Shown piece after piece: positions 44,584 through 53,580 of a stretch of 64,000 nucleotides of DNA. The stretch's first letter is position 1. Each line of letters begins with the position of its first letter. A model generated the notes under the pieces. The model did not search any database and was not told where the DNA came from. It worked only from the letters and a program-made list of their open reading frames with translations. The DNA is taken from contig JAJXZJ010000046.1 of NCBI GenBank assembly GCA_021780105.1, forward strand, positions 62,001-126,000, read 5' to 3'. The DNA comes from a bacterium (lineage in GTDB: Bacteria > Verrucomicrobiota > Verrucomicrobiia > Limisphaerales > J093). A program made the position numbers and the translations under genes.

Positions 44584-46566
44584 ATGACACGATTTTTAGA
44601 CATGGTGGACAACCCCGCCCACGTCAAGAAGTTGACGCTGGAGCAATTGCAGCAACTCGCGCCGGAAATCCGGCAGGAGCTGATCACAGTGCTTTCCCGC
44701 AACGGCGGCCATTTGGGCCCGAACCTCGGCGTGGTCGAGCTGACGCTCGCGCTGCACCGGGTGTTCACGACGCCGCAGGACAAGTTCGTCTGGGACGTGA
44801 GTCATCAGTGCTACGTCCACAAATTGCTCACCGGCCGGAAGGGCCGCTTCCCCACCATCCGCACCACCGGCGGCCTGAACGGCTTCGCGCTGCGGACCGA
44901 GAGCGAGCACGACGCCTACGGCGCCGGCCACGCGGGCACGGCGCTCTCCGCCGCCCTGGGCATGTGCGCCGCGCGCGATCGCCGCGGCGGCAACGAGCAC
45001 GTCGTCTGCATCTTCGGCGACGCCGCGCTGACCAACGGCATTTCCTACGAGGCGATGAACAACATCGCCCACACCACCAAGCGCTTCATCGGCATTCTGA
45101 ACGACAACGAGTGGAGCATTGCCAAGAACGTTGGCGCCATCGCGAATTATCTCAACAAGCTCATCCGCCACCCGCGCTACTCGCAATTTCAAAAGGAACT
45201 TGAAAAATGGACGCGCAAACTGCCGAAAGGTGAACTGGCCTTGAGACTGGGCCGCAAGGCCGAAGAAGCCTTGAAAGGCGCGGTGTCCGACGTTGCTCTG
45301 CAACCCGGAGCCAGGTTTACGGAAGGCGACGGCCGCGGCGGCTTTGGCAGCAGCCTCATTTTTGAGGAAATGGGCCTGCGCTATCTCGGCCCCGTGGACG
45401 GCCACGATCTGCCGTTGTTGATCACCACGCTGGAATACGCCAAACAATGTGAAATGCCGGTGGTTGTGCATGTCATCACACAAAAAGGCAAGGGCTACGA
45501 AGCCGCGCTCGACGAGCCGGAAAAATTCCACGGCGTCGGGCCTTACAACGTTGAAACCGGCGATACGATGACCGCCAAGGCCGGAACGCCGCCGGCCTAC
45601 CAGGATGTCGTTGGCCAGACGCTGGTGAAGCTTTGCCAGCGGGACAACACGCTGGTAGGCATCACCGCGGCAATGCCTTCGGGCACGGGCTTGAAGCATC
45701 TGGAAAAGGCCATGCCGGACCGTTACTACGATGTCGGCATTGCCGAGGAACATGCGGTGATCTTCGCCGCGGGCATGGCGACGATGGGCTTCCATCCGTG
45801 CGTGGCGATTTATTCCACGTTTCTCCAGCGCAGTTACGATTGCATCATTCACGATGTGGCGCTCCAGAAACTGCCGGTCATTTTCTGCATGGACCGCGCG
45901 GGGCTGTCAGCCAACGACGGGCCGACGCACCACGGTCTCTTTGACATCGCCTTCCTGCGCTGCGTCCCGGACGTCATTGCGATGGCGCCGGCGGACGAGG
46001 ACGAACTGGTGGACATGATGTTCACCGCCACGCACCAGAACCTCCCGGTCTTCCTGCGTTATCCGCGGGGGACCGCCGAAGGCGTGCCGATCAAGGACCA
46101 GCCGCGCCTGCTGGAAATCGGCAAGGCGGAGGTGCGGCGAAATTTTTCCCACAGTGGCAGTCGCAAGGTGGCGCTCTTCGCGTTGGGAAACATGCAACGT
46201 CTTGCCCGCAGCGTGGCGGACACGCTGACCGCCGAGGGGTGCGACGTGGCCATCATCAACCCTCGCTTCACCAAACCGCTGGACGAGGCGACGCACGAGT
46301 TTTTCGGTCGCGCCGCCGATGTGGCGGTGACCTTTGAGGACCATGTGTTGATGGGCGGCTACGGCAGCAGTGTGCTCGAATTGTTCAGTGAGAAGGGCAT
46401 CGCCACGCCGGTGGTGCGCATCGGCTGGCCGGACCAGTTCATCGAACACGCCTCCTCGGTGGATTACTTGCGCACCAAGCACGGCTTGACCGCCGAGAAC
46501 GCCGTCAGCCAGGTGAAGGAAAAACTCGCGGCGGCGTCCACCGTCCAGCTCGTCGCGGTCGGCTGA
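44584..46566 (+). CDS. dxs: 1-deoxy-D-xylulose-5-phosphate synthase
   Basis: A 660-residue thiamine-diphosphate enzyme making DXP from pyruvate and glyceraldehyde 3-phosphate, first step of the MEP isoprenoid pathway. It has WDVSHQCYVHKLLTGR, HDAYGAGHAGTALSAALG, the ThDP motif GDAALTNGISYEAMNN ... LNDNEWSIA (GDGALTAG and NEMSIS are more usual), the catalytic Glu in DVGIAEEHAV, DRAGLSANDGPTHHG and MAPADEDEL. Length is normal. A 10-base gap from xseB suggests cotranscription. Confidence 0.93.
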   Translation: MTRFLDMVDNPAHVKKLTLEQLQQLAPEIRQELITVLSRNGGHLGPNLGVVELTLALHRVFTTPQDKFVWDVSHQCYVHKLLTGRKGRFPTIRTTGGLNGFALRTESEHDAYGAGHAGTALSAALGMCAARDRRGGNEHVVCIFGDAALTNGISYEAMNNIAHTTKRFIGILNDNEWSIAKNVGAIANYLNKLIRHPRYSQFQKELEKWTRKLPKGELALRLGRKAEEALKGAVSDVALQPGARFTEGDGRGGFGSSLIFEEMGLRYLGPVDGHDLPLLITTLEYAKQCEMPVVVHVITQKGKGYEAALDEPEKFHGVGPYNVETGDTMTAKAGTPPAYQDVVGQTLVKLCQRDNTLVGITAAMPSGTGLKHLEKAMPDRYYDVGIAEEHAVIFAAGMATMGFHPCVAIYSTFLQRSYDCIIHDVALQKLPVIFCMDRAGLSANDGPTHHGLFDIAFLRCVPDVIAMAPADEDELVDMMFTATHQNLPVFLRYPRGTAEGVPIKDQPRLLEIGKAEVRRNFSHSGSRKVALFALGNMQRLARSVADTLTAEGCDVAIINPRFTKPLDEATHEFFGRAADVAVTFEDHVLMGGYGSSVLELFSEKGIATPVVRIGWPDQFIEHASSVDYLRTKHGLTAENAVSQVKEKLAAASTVQLVAVG

Positions 46567-46599
46567 ACGCCGGGCGATCCCGATTTCAGAAGGAAGCTC

Positions 46600-47916
46600 A
46601 TGTCTTATCAATCCATTACTCCGCCGCCGGCCGGCAAGATTTCCATCAACCACGGCAAGTTGAACGTCCCCCATGAACCGGTGATCCCGTTCATTCGCGG
46701 TGACGGCACCGGGCCGGACATCTGGGCCGCGAGCCAGCGGGTGTTCGACGCCGCGGTGGCCAGGGCCTACGGCGGCCAGCGCAAGGTTGCCTGGTTCGAG
46801 GTCTTCGCCGGCGAAGCCGCGTTCAAGCGATTCAACAACTGGCTGCCGGACGACACCGTCCAGGCGTTCAAGGAGTTTCTCGTCGGCATCAAGGGACCGC
46901 TCACCACGCCTGTCGGCGGCGGCATCCGCTCCCTCAACGTGGCGTTGCGCCAGATGCTCGACCTCTACGTCTGCCTCCGGCCGGTGCAGTATTTCCAAGG
47001 CGTACCGAGTCCGGTGAAGCGCCCGGAGAAGGTGGACATGGTGATTTTCCGCGAAAACACGGAAGACATCTACGCCGGCATCGAATTCGCCGCGGGCACG
47101 CCGGAGGCGCAGAAGGTTCTGGATTTCCTGCAAAAGGAATTCCCGAAGAGCTTCGATAAGATCCGCTTCGGCACGAAGCCGAAGGCGGAGGAGTTTTGGA
47201 AGGCCGTCGGCGCGAGCGATTTTCCCAGCGACGTCAAAGTCGGCGTGGGCATCAAGCCGGTGAGCTACTCGGGCAGCGTGCGGCTGATTCACAGTGCCAT
47301 CTCCTACGCGATCGAGAATCGCCGCAAGTCGGTCACGCTCGTTCACAAGGGCAACATCATGAAATTTACCGAAGGCGGTTTTCGTGACTGGGGCTACGAG
47401 ACGGCGAAGAAATTCTTCGGCGCAGTGGAACTGGACGGCGGCCCGTGGTGCCAGATTCCCGAGGGCAGGCCCGGCGCCGGCCTGGTCATCAAGGACAGCA
47501 TCGCCGACATCACGCTCCAGCAGGTGCTCACCCGGCCGGAGGATTTCGACGTAATCGCGACCTTGAACCTCAACGGCGACTATCTCAGCGACGCGCTGGC
47601 GGCGCAGGTCGGCGGCATCGGCATCGCGCCCGGCGGGAACATCAATTACATCACTGGCCACGCCATCTTCGAGGCGACGCATGGCACGGCGCCGAAATAC
47701 GCCGGCAAGGACATGGTCAACCCCGGCTCCGTCGTGTTGAGCGGGGAAATGATGTTCCGTCACCTCGGCTGGACGGAGGCCGCGGACCTCATCCTCAAGG
47801 GGCTTGATGGCGCGATCACCAGCAAACGGGTCACCTACGATTTTGCCCGCCAGATGACTGGCGCCACGCAAATCAAGTGCTCGGAATTCGGTGACAACAT
47901 CATCGCGCACATGTGA
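46600..47916 (+). CDS. icd: Isocitrate dehydrogenase (NADP)
   Basis: A 438-residue Escherichia-type isocitrate dehydrogenase. Substrate residues are in [36 protein letters not shown] and the Ser-containing RSLN loop. The lysine/tyrosine region is [20 protein letters not shown]. The NADP-specific [19 protein letters not shown] includes the Lys-Tyr pair that selects NADP over NAD. AGAAGGAAG precedes the ATG by about 7 bases. It follows dxs by 33 bases, possibly within one transcript. Confidence 0.95.
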   Translation: MSYQSITPPPAGKISINHGKLNVPHEPVIPFIRGDGTGPDIWAASQRVFDAAVARAYGGQRKVAWFEVFAGEAAFKRFNNWLPDDTVQAFKEFLVGIKGPLTTPVGGGIRSLNVALRQMLDLYVCLRPVQYFQGVPSPVKRPEKVDMVIFRENTEDIYAGIEFAAGTPEAQKVLDFLQKEFPKSFDKIRFGTKPKAEEFWKAVGASDFPSDVKVGVGIKPVSYSGSVRLIHSAISYAIENRRKSVTLVHKGNIMKFTEGGFRDWGYETAKKFFGAVELDGGPWCQIPEGRPGAGLVIKDSIADITLQQVLTRPEDFDVIATLNLNGDYLSDALAAQVGGIGIAPGGNINYITGHAIFEATHGTAPKYAGKDMVNPGSVVLSGEMMFRHLGWTEAADLILKGLDGAITSKRVTYDFARQMTGATQIKCSEFGDNIIAHM

Positions 47917-48007
47917 ACACGCCGGCGCGATCCGGCGATTTCCGGGCGAACCGCCACGTCCAGCCGGGCAATTGACCTTTGCCCACTGTTCCTTCAGTGT
48001 CCCGGCC

Positions 48008-48766
48008 ATGAGCGAAGGAATGCTGGCAGGCAAAGTGGCCTTGGTCACCGGCGCCAGCCGTGGCTTGGGCAGGGCCATCGCGCTCGCGTTGGGCGAGGCG
48101 GGAGCCAGGCTGGCCTTGGCGGCCCGGAATCGCGAGGCACTCGAACTGGTTGCCGCGTCCGCGCGGACGCGGGGCATGACCGCCGGGGCGTTCGAATGCG
48201 ATGTCAGCGACGAGGCGCAAACCAGCCGGTTGGTCAAGGATGTCGTCCGGCACCTTGGCGGCATTGACATTCTGATCAACAACGCCGGCGTCAACGTGCG
48301 CAAGCCGCTGGAGGAGTTCACCCTTGCCGAGTGGCGGCAGGTGCTCGACACCAATCTGACCGGTGCCTTCTTGATGTGCCGCGCTGCGGTGCCGCTCATG
48401 AAAGGACGCGGCTACGGGCGCATCATCAGCCTCACTTCGATCATGAGCCATGTGGCGCTGCCGGGACGCGCCGCCTACGCCGCCAGCAAGAGCGGTTTGC
48501 TCGGCTTGACGCGGGCGCTGGCGTTGGAGCTGGCCCCGGAGCGCATCACGGTCAACGGCATCAGTCCGGGACCGGTGGCGACGGAGATGAACGCGCCGAT
48601 TCTTCAAAGCGTCGAACTGAGCCGCGAATTCACCTCGCGTATTCCGCTCGGCCGCTGGGGCGCGGAGGAGGAAGTCGCCCGGCTGGCGGTGTATCTTTGC
48701 AGCGACGCGGCCGTGTTCATCACCGGCAGCGATCTGGTCATTGACGGCGGCTGGACCGCGCAGTAA
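48008..48766 (+). CDS. Short-chain dehydrogenase (FabG-like SDR)
   Basis: A 252-residue classical SDR. It has the cofactor loop VTGASRGLGRAIA, NNAGV, catalytic Ser in ISLTSIMSH, Tyr-x3-Lys in AAYAASKSG, and the ending GSDLVIDGGW. It probably uses NADP(H) or NAD(H), since the residue after the second strand (AARNREAL) favours NADP. It may be a ketoreductase or a sugar dehydrogenase; nothing nearby gives the substrate. It lies downstream of icd by 91 bases. The start at 48008 gives a slight N-terminal extension; 48020 is the alternative. Confidence 0.88.
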   Translation: MSEGMLAGKVALVTGASRGLGRAIALALGEAGARLALAARNREALELVAASARTRGMTAGAFECDVSDEAQTSRLVKDVVRHLGGIDILINNAGVNVRKPLEEFTLAEWRQVLDTNLTGAFLMCRAAVPLMKGRGYGRIISLTSIMSHVALPGRAAYAASKSGLLGLTRALALELAPERITVNGISPGPVATEMNAPILQSVELSREFTSRIPLGRWGAEEEVARLAVYLCSDAAVFITGSDLVIDGGWTAQ

Positions 48767-48849
48767 CGGAGAATATTAGCGCAAAAACTTCGCGCTTGTG
48801 CCCTTTTTTGCTTGCCTGATACGGAGAATGGGGGACATTGGCTCCATCC

Positions 48850-50055
48850 ATGAATGCCCAAAATGCCAGTATTGTCGTTGCACGCCATTATACGGCGCAT
48901 GTGCCGGTTCGTTTGGAGTGGGAAGGGGAGAGCATCATGTGCAACCAGCTTCTCGATACCCGGACCGCGCCGGAATACTGGCTGGCGCCGGGGTTGATGG
49001 ACGTGCAGGTCAACGGCTTCGGCGGCGTGGATTTTCAAGCTGAGAACCTGACGGAAGCCGATGTGGCCCATGCCGTGCATGAGATTCAGGCCGCCGGCTG
49101 CACTCGATTTCTCCTCACGCTGATCACCGACGAATGGTCCCGGATGGTGGCGAAGCTGCGCCATTTGCGGGAGGTGCGCGCCACGTCGGCGCGGTTCAAG
49201 CACGCGCTTGCCGGCTGGCACATCGAAGGGCCGTTTCTTTCCGCCGAGCCGGGCTTTCACGGGGCGCACGACCCTGCATTGATGCGCGATCCGACCCCGG
49301 AACTGATTCACGAACTGCGCACCTTGACGGAGGATGATCTGGTGCTGTTGACCCTCGCGCCAGAACGGCCGGGAGCCATCGAGGCGATCAAACTCGCCAC
49401 GAGCCTGGGCATCGTGGTGAGCCTGGGCCACACGAACGCCGACGGGGACACGCTGTCGCGGGCGCTGGCGGCGGGCGCCACGGGATTCACTCACCTGGGC
49501 AACGGTTGTCCCTTGATGCTGGATCGCGCGGACAACATCCTCTGGCGGGCCTTTGAGACGCGCGGGCCGATGTTCAGTGTCATCCCTGATCGCATCCACG
49601 TCTCCCCGCCGTTGTTCCGGCTGATCCACCAGGTCCTGCCGGTGGAATCGTTGATCTATGTCACCGACGCCGTGGCGGCCGCCGGCGCACCGGTGGGCCG
49701 GTACCATCTGGGCCAGCTCGAAATCGAAGCCAGTCCCGATGGCGTGGTGCGCCAGCCGGGACACCTGTATCTGGCGGGTTCCGCGTTGCGGCCGGTGGAG
49801 GCCGTCTTCCGCGCGGCGGAAATGCTGAATGTGCCGTGGCAACAAGCCTGGAACCACTATTCCACGGCGCCGGCGGAATGGCTCGAACTGCCGTGTTCGC
49901 TCGCCGCCGGCCAGCCGGCGGATTTCTGCCTGTTGAAGGTTTCCCCCAACGGCGAGCTTCAGGAACTACGCGTTTTCGTTGCTGGCGAGGAGGTCGTTCA
50001 AAACCCTTCGCACTTCGCTGACTATCAACGAGGCGAGGCCTCGTCGGCCGCGTAG
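48850..50055 (+). CDS. nagA: N-acetylglucosamine-6-phosphate deacetylase
   Basis: A 401-residue amidohydrolase. It has APGLMDVQVNGFGGVDF at the start of the barrel (Gln-x-Asn replacing His-x-His, as in Escherichia coli NagA), metal-binding Glu in HIEGPFLS, metal His in SLGHTNAD and FTHLGNGCP, and the catalytic Asp in YVTDAVAAAG. It deacetylates GlcNAc-6-P for amino-sugar or cell-wall recycling. The ATG at 48850 is chosen; a TTG at 48838 is possible. The last 90 bases overlap the convergent glycosyltransferase gene. Confidence 0.9.
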   Translation: MNAQNASIVVARHYTAHVPVRLEWEGESIMCNQLLDTRTAPEYWLAPGLMDVQVNGFGGVDFQAENLTEADVAHAVHEIQAAGCTRFLLTLITDEWSRMVAKLRHLREVRATSARFKHALAGWHIEGPFLSAEPGFHGAHDPALMRDPTPELIHELRTLTEDDLVLLTLAPERPGAIEAIKLATSLGIVVSLGHTNADGDTLSRALAAGATGFTHLGNGCPLMLDRADNILWRAFETRGPMFSVIPDRIHVSPPLFRLIHQVLPVESLIYVTDAVAAAGAPVGRYHLGQLEIEASPDGVVRQPGHLYLAGSALRPVEAVFRAAEMLNVPWQQAWNHYSTAPAEWLELPCSLAAGQPADFCLLKVSPNGELQELRVFVAGEEVVQNPSHFADYQRGEASSAA

Positions 50056-50934
50056 GAGCCGAATTCGTTCACCGCGCGGCCGCCAGACCGTTTCCGCCGT
50101 CCCGCCCCACAACACCAAAAGCGGCAAACCCACCGCCGCCGCGAGGTGCGTGATGCCGGAATCGTGCCCTGCAAAGGCGCAACACTCGCGCAGGAGCGCG
50201 GCCAGTTCGAGCAACGGCCGGCTCATGGCGGTTCGACACCGCGCGGCCGGCCATGATTGCGCCAGCCGTTCCACGCGTCCACCCTCGGCTTCGCCGCCGA
50301 CCAGCAGCAAGCCGAGTTCCGTTTCCGCCGCCAGCCGTTCGAGCAACGTGGCCCACTGCGTTTCCGGCCAGTTTTTGCGTTCGCTGCCGCTGCCCGGATG
50401 CACGGCCAGCCAGCGTGGCGCCGACCCGCCTGGGTGTGGACCGGTTCCGCCCGGCCACCGCAATCGCGGCACGGTGTCGGCGTCGGTGATGCCGAGTTTG
50501 CGCAGCGGCTTCAGCAACGCCTCGGTGGCGTGAACGCCGGCGGCGTCGTCTGGCCGGTGCGGTCCGGCCAGGAAACGGACGGACGAACCGCGAGTCACGT
50601 TCCGTTGGAACACCTGGTCTGGATCGTGGAGATAGGAAACGATCAAATCACTCTGGCGAAACAGCTCGCGGAATTCGGCGCTCAACTCCGCGCCGGGGGC
50701 AAAGGAGCCGGCCAGCCCGCGGCTTTCCAGGGAAATCGCCGCGTCTGCCAGACCGCCGGCCAGCGCCAGCGGTGTGACCGACGGCTGACCAACCACGGTG
50801 AGCCGGGCGAGGGGAAAATGGCGCCGCAACGCAGCCAACACGGGCAGCGTCAGAATGAAATCGCCGATGGCGCCGCCGCGCAGCACGAGTATCCGCCGCG
50901 GTTCGGACCCGGCGGCCGCGGACGTGGCTTTCAT
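49966..50934 (-). CDS. Glycosyltransferase family 9 (heptosyltransferase-like)
   Basis: A 322-residue protein with the GT-B fold of the heptosyltransferase family. It has ILVLRGGAIGDFILTLPVLAAL at residues 15-36, WLAVHPGSGSERKNWPETQW in the middle, and FAGHDSGITHLAAAVGLPLL with the Asp-Ser-Gly nucleotide-sugar motif. It probably adds a sugar in LPS core assembly; sugar specificity is unknown. The start is the internal ATG at 50934. It shares a strand with miaB and a small membrane protein, which are 40 bases upstream. Confidence 0.85.
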   Translation of the reverse strand: MKATSAAAGSEPRRILVLRGGAIGDFILTLPVLAALRRHFPLARLTVVGQPSVTPLALAGGLADAAISLESRGLAGSFAPGAELSAEFRELFRQSDLIVSYLHDPDQVFQRNVTRGSSVRFLAGPHRPDDAAGVHATEALLKPLRKLGITDADTVPRLRWPGGTGPHPGGSAPRWLAVHPGSGSERKNWPETQWATLLERLAAETELGLLLVGGEAEGGRVERLAQSWPAARCRTAMSRPLLELAALLRECCAFAGHDSGITHLAAAVGLPLLVLWGGTAETVWRPRGERIRLLRGRRGLASLIVSEVRRVLNDLLASNENA

Positions 50935-50974
50935 CGCTGCGCCACCGATTGGCAATGTCGCTCCGGCCGCTGTT

Positions 50975-51523
50975 TTAGTAGGCGCGGAAAGCGGTCAGCG
51001 ACAGCACGACCAGCAGCAGCGCCAGGCCCAGGCGCAAGGCGCAACTCAGGCGGATGCGGGTGTCGTTGGCGGTTAGAAAACCGATGTAGTCGCGCAGCCG
51101 CCACGGCGAAATTGTGAACCACACCGCCAGCACAATCCAGACGTAGGTCCATACGGCGAGCACCAGCCGCCATTCGGTGTCCGCCCAGCGCGCCGTGTCG
51201 AGCACCAGTTTGGCCAGCAATAAAACGACCACGGCCAGCCCGCGCACGGCCAGAAAATCCCGCACGAACGCGCAGGCGCCGAAACCGATCACGGCAAAGC
51301 CGACAAACAGGATCGGCTTGAAGGCATCGAAATCGGAGATTTGGTCCGACTTCAGGTTGTAGAGGAACCAGACGGTGCCCAGTGGCATCAGGATGAAGCC
51401 CCAAAGCTGCGAGCGCGGAAACTTGCGGAGGGCGTCGGCAAACGCGGCCGGTTTGGTCAGCCCGTAGAATTGCGGGAGTCCGTAGCCCAGTCCGAGCAGC
51501 AGGGAAAGAATGGAGAGTTTCAT
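50975..51523 (-). CDS. Conserved membrane protein of unknown function
   Basis: A 182-residue protein with five or six predicted membrane helices, starting LSILSLLLGLGYGLPQFYG and containing FPRSQLWGFILMPLGTVWFL and IVLAVWFTISPWRLRDYIGF. No family is recognised, although its pattern resembles uncharacterised small membrane proteins beside miaB in related genomes. It follows miaB by 4 bases and precedes the glycosyltransferase by 40, so the three probably form one operon. Confidence 0.6.
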   Translation of the reverse strand: MKLSILSLLLGLGYGLPQFYGLTKPAAFADALRKFPRSQLWGFILMPLGTVWFLYNLKSDQISDFDAFKPILFVGFAVIGFGACAFVRDFLAVRGLAVVVLLLAKLVLDTARWADTEWRLVLAVWTYVWIVLAVWFTISPWRLRDYIGFLTANDTRIRLSCALRLGLALLLVVLSLTAFRAY

Positions 51524-51527
51524 CGGG

Positions 51528-52880
51528 TCAATCGGGATTCAAAATGGCCGGGTCGCCGTAAAGCGTCACCGCGCTGGCCCGCGTGACATGCACGTCGAGC
51601 AACTGGCCGACGTGCCGGGGTGTGCCCTCGAACACGACGATCTGGTTGCTGCGCGTCCGGCCTTCCAGGCGGGCGGGATTTTTGCGGCTGGGGCCTTCCA
51701 CCAGCACCTGCACGGTCTGTCCGACCAGCCGCTGGAGCCGGGCCTGGCCGATTTCAGTAACCGCCAGCAGCAGCCGGGCGTGGCGTTCCTCGCGGACCTC
51801 GACGGGCACTTGATCGGGCATCGCCGCCGCCGGCGTGTCCTTGCGCGGCGAGTATTTGAAGACGTAGGCGCTGTCGAATTGAACCCGTTGAACGAGGTCG
51901 AGCGTCTGGGCAAAGTCCTCCCCGGTTTCGCCGGGAAATCCAACGATGATGTCGGTGCCCAGCCCGATGCGCGGCTGTGCGGTACGCAGTTGACCAACCA
52001 GTTCGAGATAACGCTCACGGGTGTAGCCGCGGTGCATCAACTTGAGCACGCGGTTGCTGCCGCTCTGGACCGGCAGGTGCGCGCTTTCGCAAAGCTTCGG
52101 CAACCGCGCGTAGGCTTCCACCAGGTCCGTGCCGTATCCCTTCGGGTGCGGCGACGTGAAGCGGATGCGCTCCAGTCCTTCGACGGCGTGGACCGCTTCC
52201 AGCAACTGCACGAACGGCGACTTGCCGTCCTGCACCGGGATCAGCCGCCGGCCGTAGCTGGTGACGATCTGGCCGAGCAGCGTGATTTCCTTCACCCCCC
52301 GCGCCACCAGCCCGCGGCATTCGGCGACAATGTCTTCAATCGAGCGGCTGCGTTCTTCGCCCCGCGTCTGCGGCACAATGCAGAACGTGCATCGCTGGTT
52401 GCAGCCCTGCATGATGCTCACGTAGGCCGAAACGACCGGGCGCGAATCGTTCAAGGCCAGCACGTGGTCGCGAATCTGTGCCTCGCTGCCCGCTTCCGCC
52501 TCCGTGTCACAAAGGGTCGTCTGCCGGCCGGCCAGCAGTTCGTCCGCCAGTTCGGCGGCGCGATGCAGCTTCTGCGTGCCGAGCACCAGGTTGACGCCGG
52601 CCCCCAGCAGTTCCCGGCCGCGGCTTTGCGCCATGCATCCGAGATAGCCCAGCACGACCTGACGGCCTTGCTTGCGAATCGTGGCGGCGACGTTGGTCAT
52701 CCGGCCGAGCGCCTTTTGCTCCGCCGCGTCGCGCACGCTGCAGGTGTTCAGCAGCACGACATCTGCCACCGCCTCCGACGCCGCCAGCGTGTAGCCACAG
52801 GCGATGAACTGGGCGGCGACGGCGTCGGAGTCGCGCTCGTTCATCTGGCAACCGTAAGTCTTGATGAATACGCTCGGCAT
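51528..52880 (-). CDS. miaB: tRNA-2-methylthio-N6-isopentenyladenosine synthase
   Basis: A 450-residue radical SAM methylthiotransferase modifying A37 in tRNAs. Residues 1-110 are the UPF0004 domain with auxiliary-cluster cysteines (TYGCQMNERDSD, LLNTCSVR, GCMAQ). The radical SAM cluster motif is GCNQRCTFCIVP (CxxxCxxC). A TRAM domain ends the protein (VEGPSRKNPARLEGRTRSNQ). Length matches the family. Nothing unusual is seen; it opens the three-gene minus-strand operon. Confidence 0.95.
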   Translation of the reverse strand: MPSVFIKTYGCQMNERDSDAVAAQFIACGYTLAASEAVADVVLLNTCSVRDAAEQKALGRMTNVAATIRKQGRQVVLGYLGCMAQSRGRELLGAGVNLVLGTQKLHRAAELADELLAGRQTTLCDTEAEAGSEAQIRDHVLALNDSRPVVSAYVSIMQGCNQRCTFCIVPQTRGEERSRSIEDIVAECRGLVARGVKEITLLGQIVTSYGRRLIPVQDGKSPFVQLLEAVHAVEGLERIRFTSPHPKGYGTDLVEAYARLPKLCESAHLPVQSGSNRVLKLMHRGYTRERYLELVGQLRTAQPRIGLGTDIIVGFPGETGEDFAQTLDLVQRVQFDSAYVFKYSPRKDTPAAAMPDQVPVEVREERHARLLLAVTEIGQARLQRLVGQTVQVLVEGPSRKNPARLEGRTRSNQIVVFEGTPRHVGQLLDVHVTRASAVTLYGDPAILNPD

Positions 52881-53254
52881 GGACCTTGAGCGGAGCGGAC
52901 GTTAAGCCACGCAACCGCGCTTGAAAAGGGTGAAGATGTCAGCCGTGGCGCAAACGCGCTCCCCGCTTGGGAGCATCGTTGGTCCGCCGCGAGCCGGGCG
53001 GCGAGACGCCGGCAACAAAACTGCTTGCCGCGCAATTGGGCCAGCCCATAATGACCGTCCGTCGGTTGATCGGCGAGACGCCGGGTTGAATTCCGTGCGA
53101 AAGCGGATGACGAGGGTGGCTTGAACTAGCCGCTGGCGTCCGCAAGTCCGGCGCCGGAATTTGCCGGCTTGGGCCGGGCCGCAAGGGCGGTTGGCGCCTT
53201 TGCGTTTCAGGGTTCCTTTCGAACCTCCGGCTGGCAACTGCCGTTGAACTGGTC
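52881..53254. other. Intergenic region between miaB and the integrated element
   Basis: About 370 bases with no recognised gene. It is chromosomal flank that once lay upstream of the tRNA-Lys gene, and so likely contains the original tRNA promoter close to 53255. TTGAAC at 53244-53249 is a poor -35-like match. No repeats or hairpins stand out. Confidence 0.4.
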
Positions 53255-53292
53255 TGGGTTGGTAGCTCAGTGGTAGAGCAGCGGCCTTTTAA
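53255..53292 (+). repeat. Left attachment repeat (tRNA-Lys 5'-half copy)
   Basis: A 38-bp exact match to 63194-63231, containing tRNA-Lys nucleotides 1-37 plus one flanking T and ending in the anticodon-loop bases TTTTAA. The following sequence cannot form a T-arm or acceptor, so this is not a functional tRNA gene. It is a direct repeat, as expected for attL/attR. Confidence 0.92.
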
Positions 53293-53580
53293 TTCGACCG
53301 GGCCAAAATCGGAGGTTTTAATCCTCATTCATCCCCAATCATCCAGAGGCTTCAACAGCTTGGTTGCCAGTGGCTTTCAACACATCCGGTTCCTGTCGTT
53401 CATTATCCTGAGTTTTCCTGAGAATGCCGAAATCACGCAGCCGGGTTAGACAAACGGGTTAGACATTTTGGACTCATTGGCAGGCAGGATTGCCGACTGG
53501 CACCGCTTGTGCGCTGTCGCTTTCCTCCCGCACACGTCGGCACTTGTCCCTTGCTCCGTCTGTTGGCACACTCGCGGCGA
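53293..53580. other. Left terminal non-coding region of the element
   Basis: About 290 bases between the attachment repeat and the R-M gene. It holds the left pair of integrase arm-type repeats (53443-53464). No other gene is supported. A promoter for the R-M gene must lie here, but no clear boxes are seen. Confidence 0.5.
53443..53464 (+). repeat. Left integrase arm-type repeat pair
   Basis: GGGTTAGAC at 53443-53451 and again at 53456-53464, 13 bases apart start to start. The same arrangement and orientation occurs at the right end (63116-63137). Paired short direct repeats inside both element ends are typical arm-binding sites of phage-type tyrosine integrases. Confidence 0.7.

Noticed and set aside
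53255-53292. A second tRNA-Lys gene
   Set aside because: Only the 5' half is present; the following sequence cannot form the anticodon 3' stem, T-arm or acceptor. It is the left attachment repeat.
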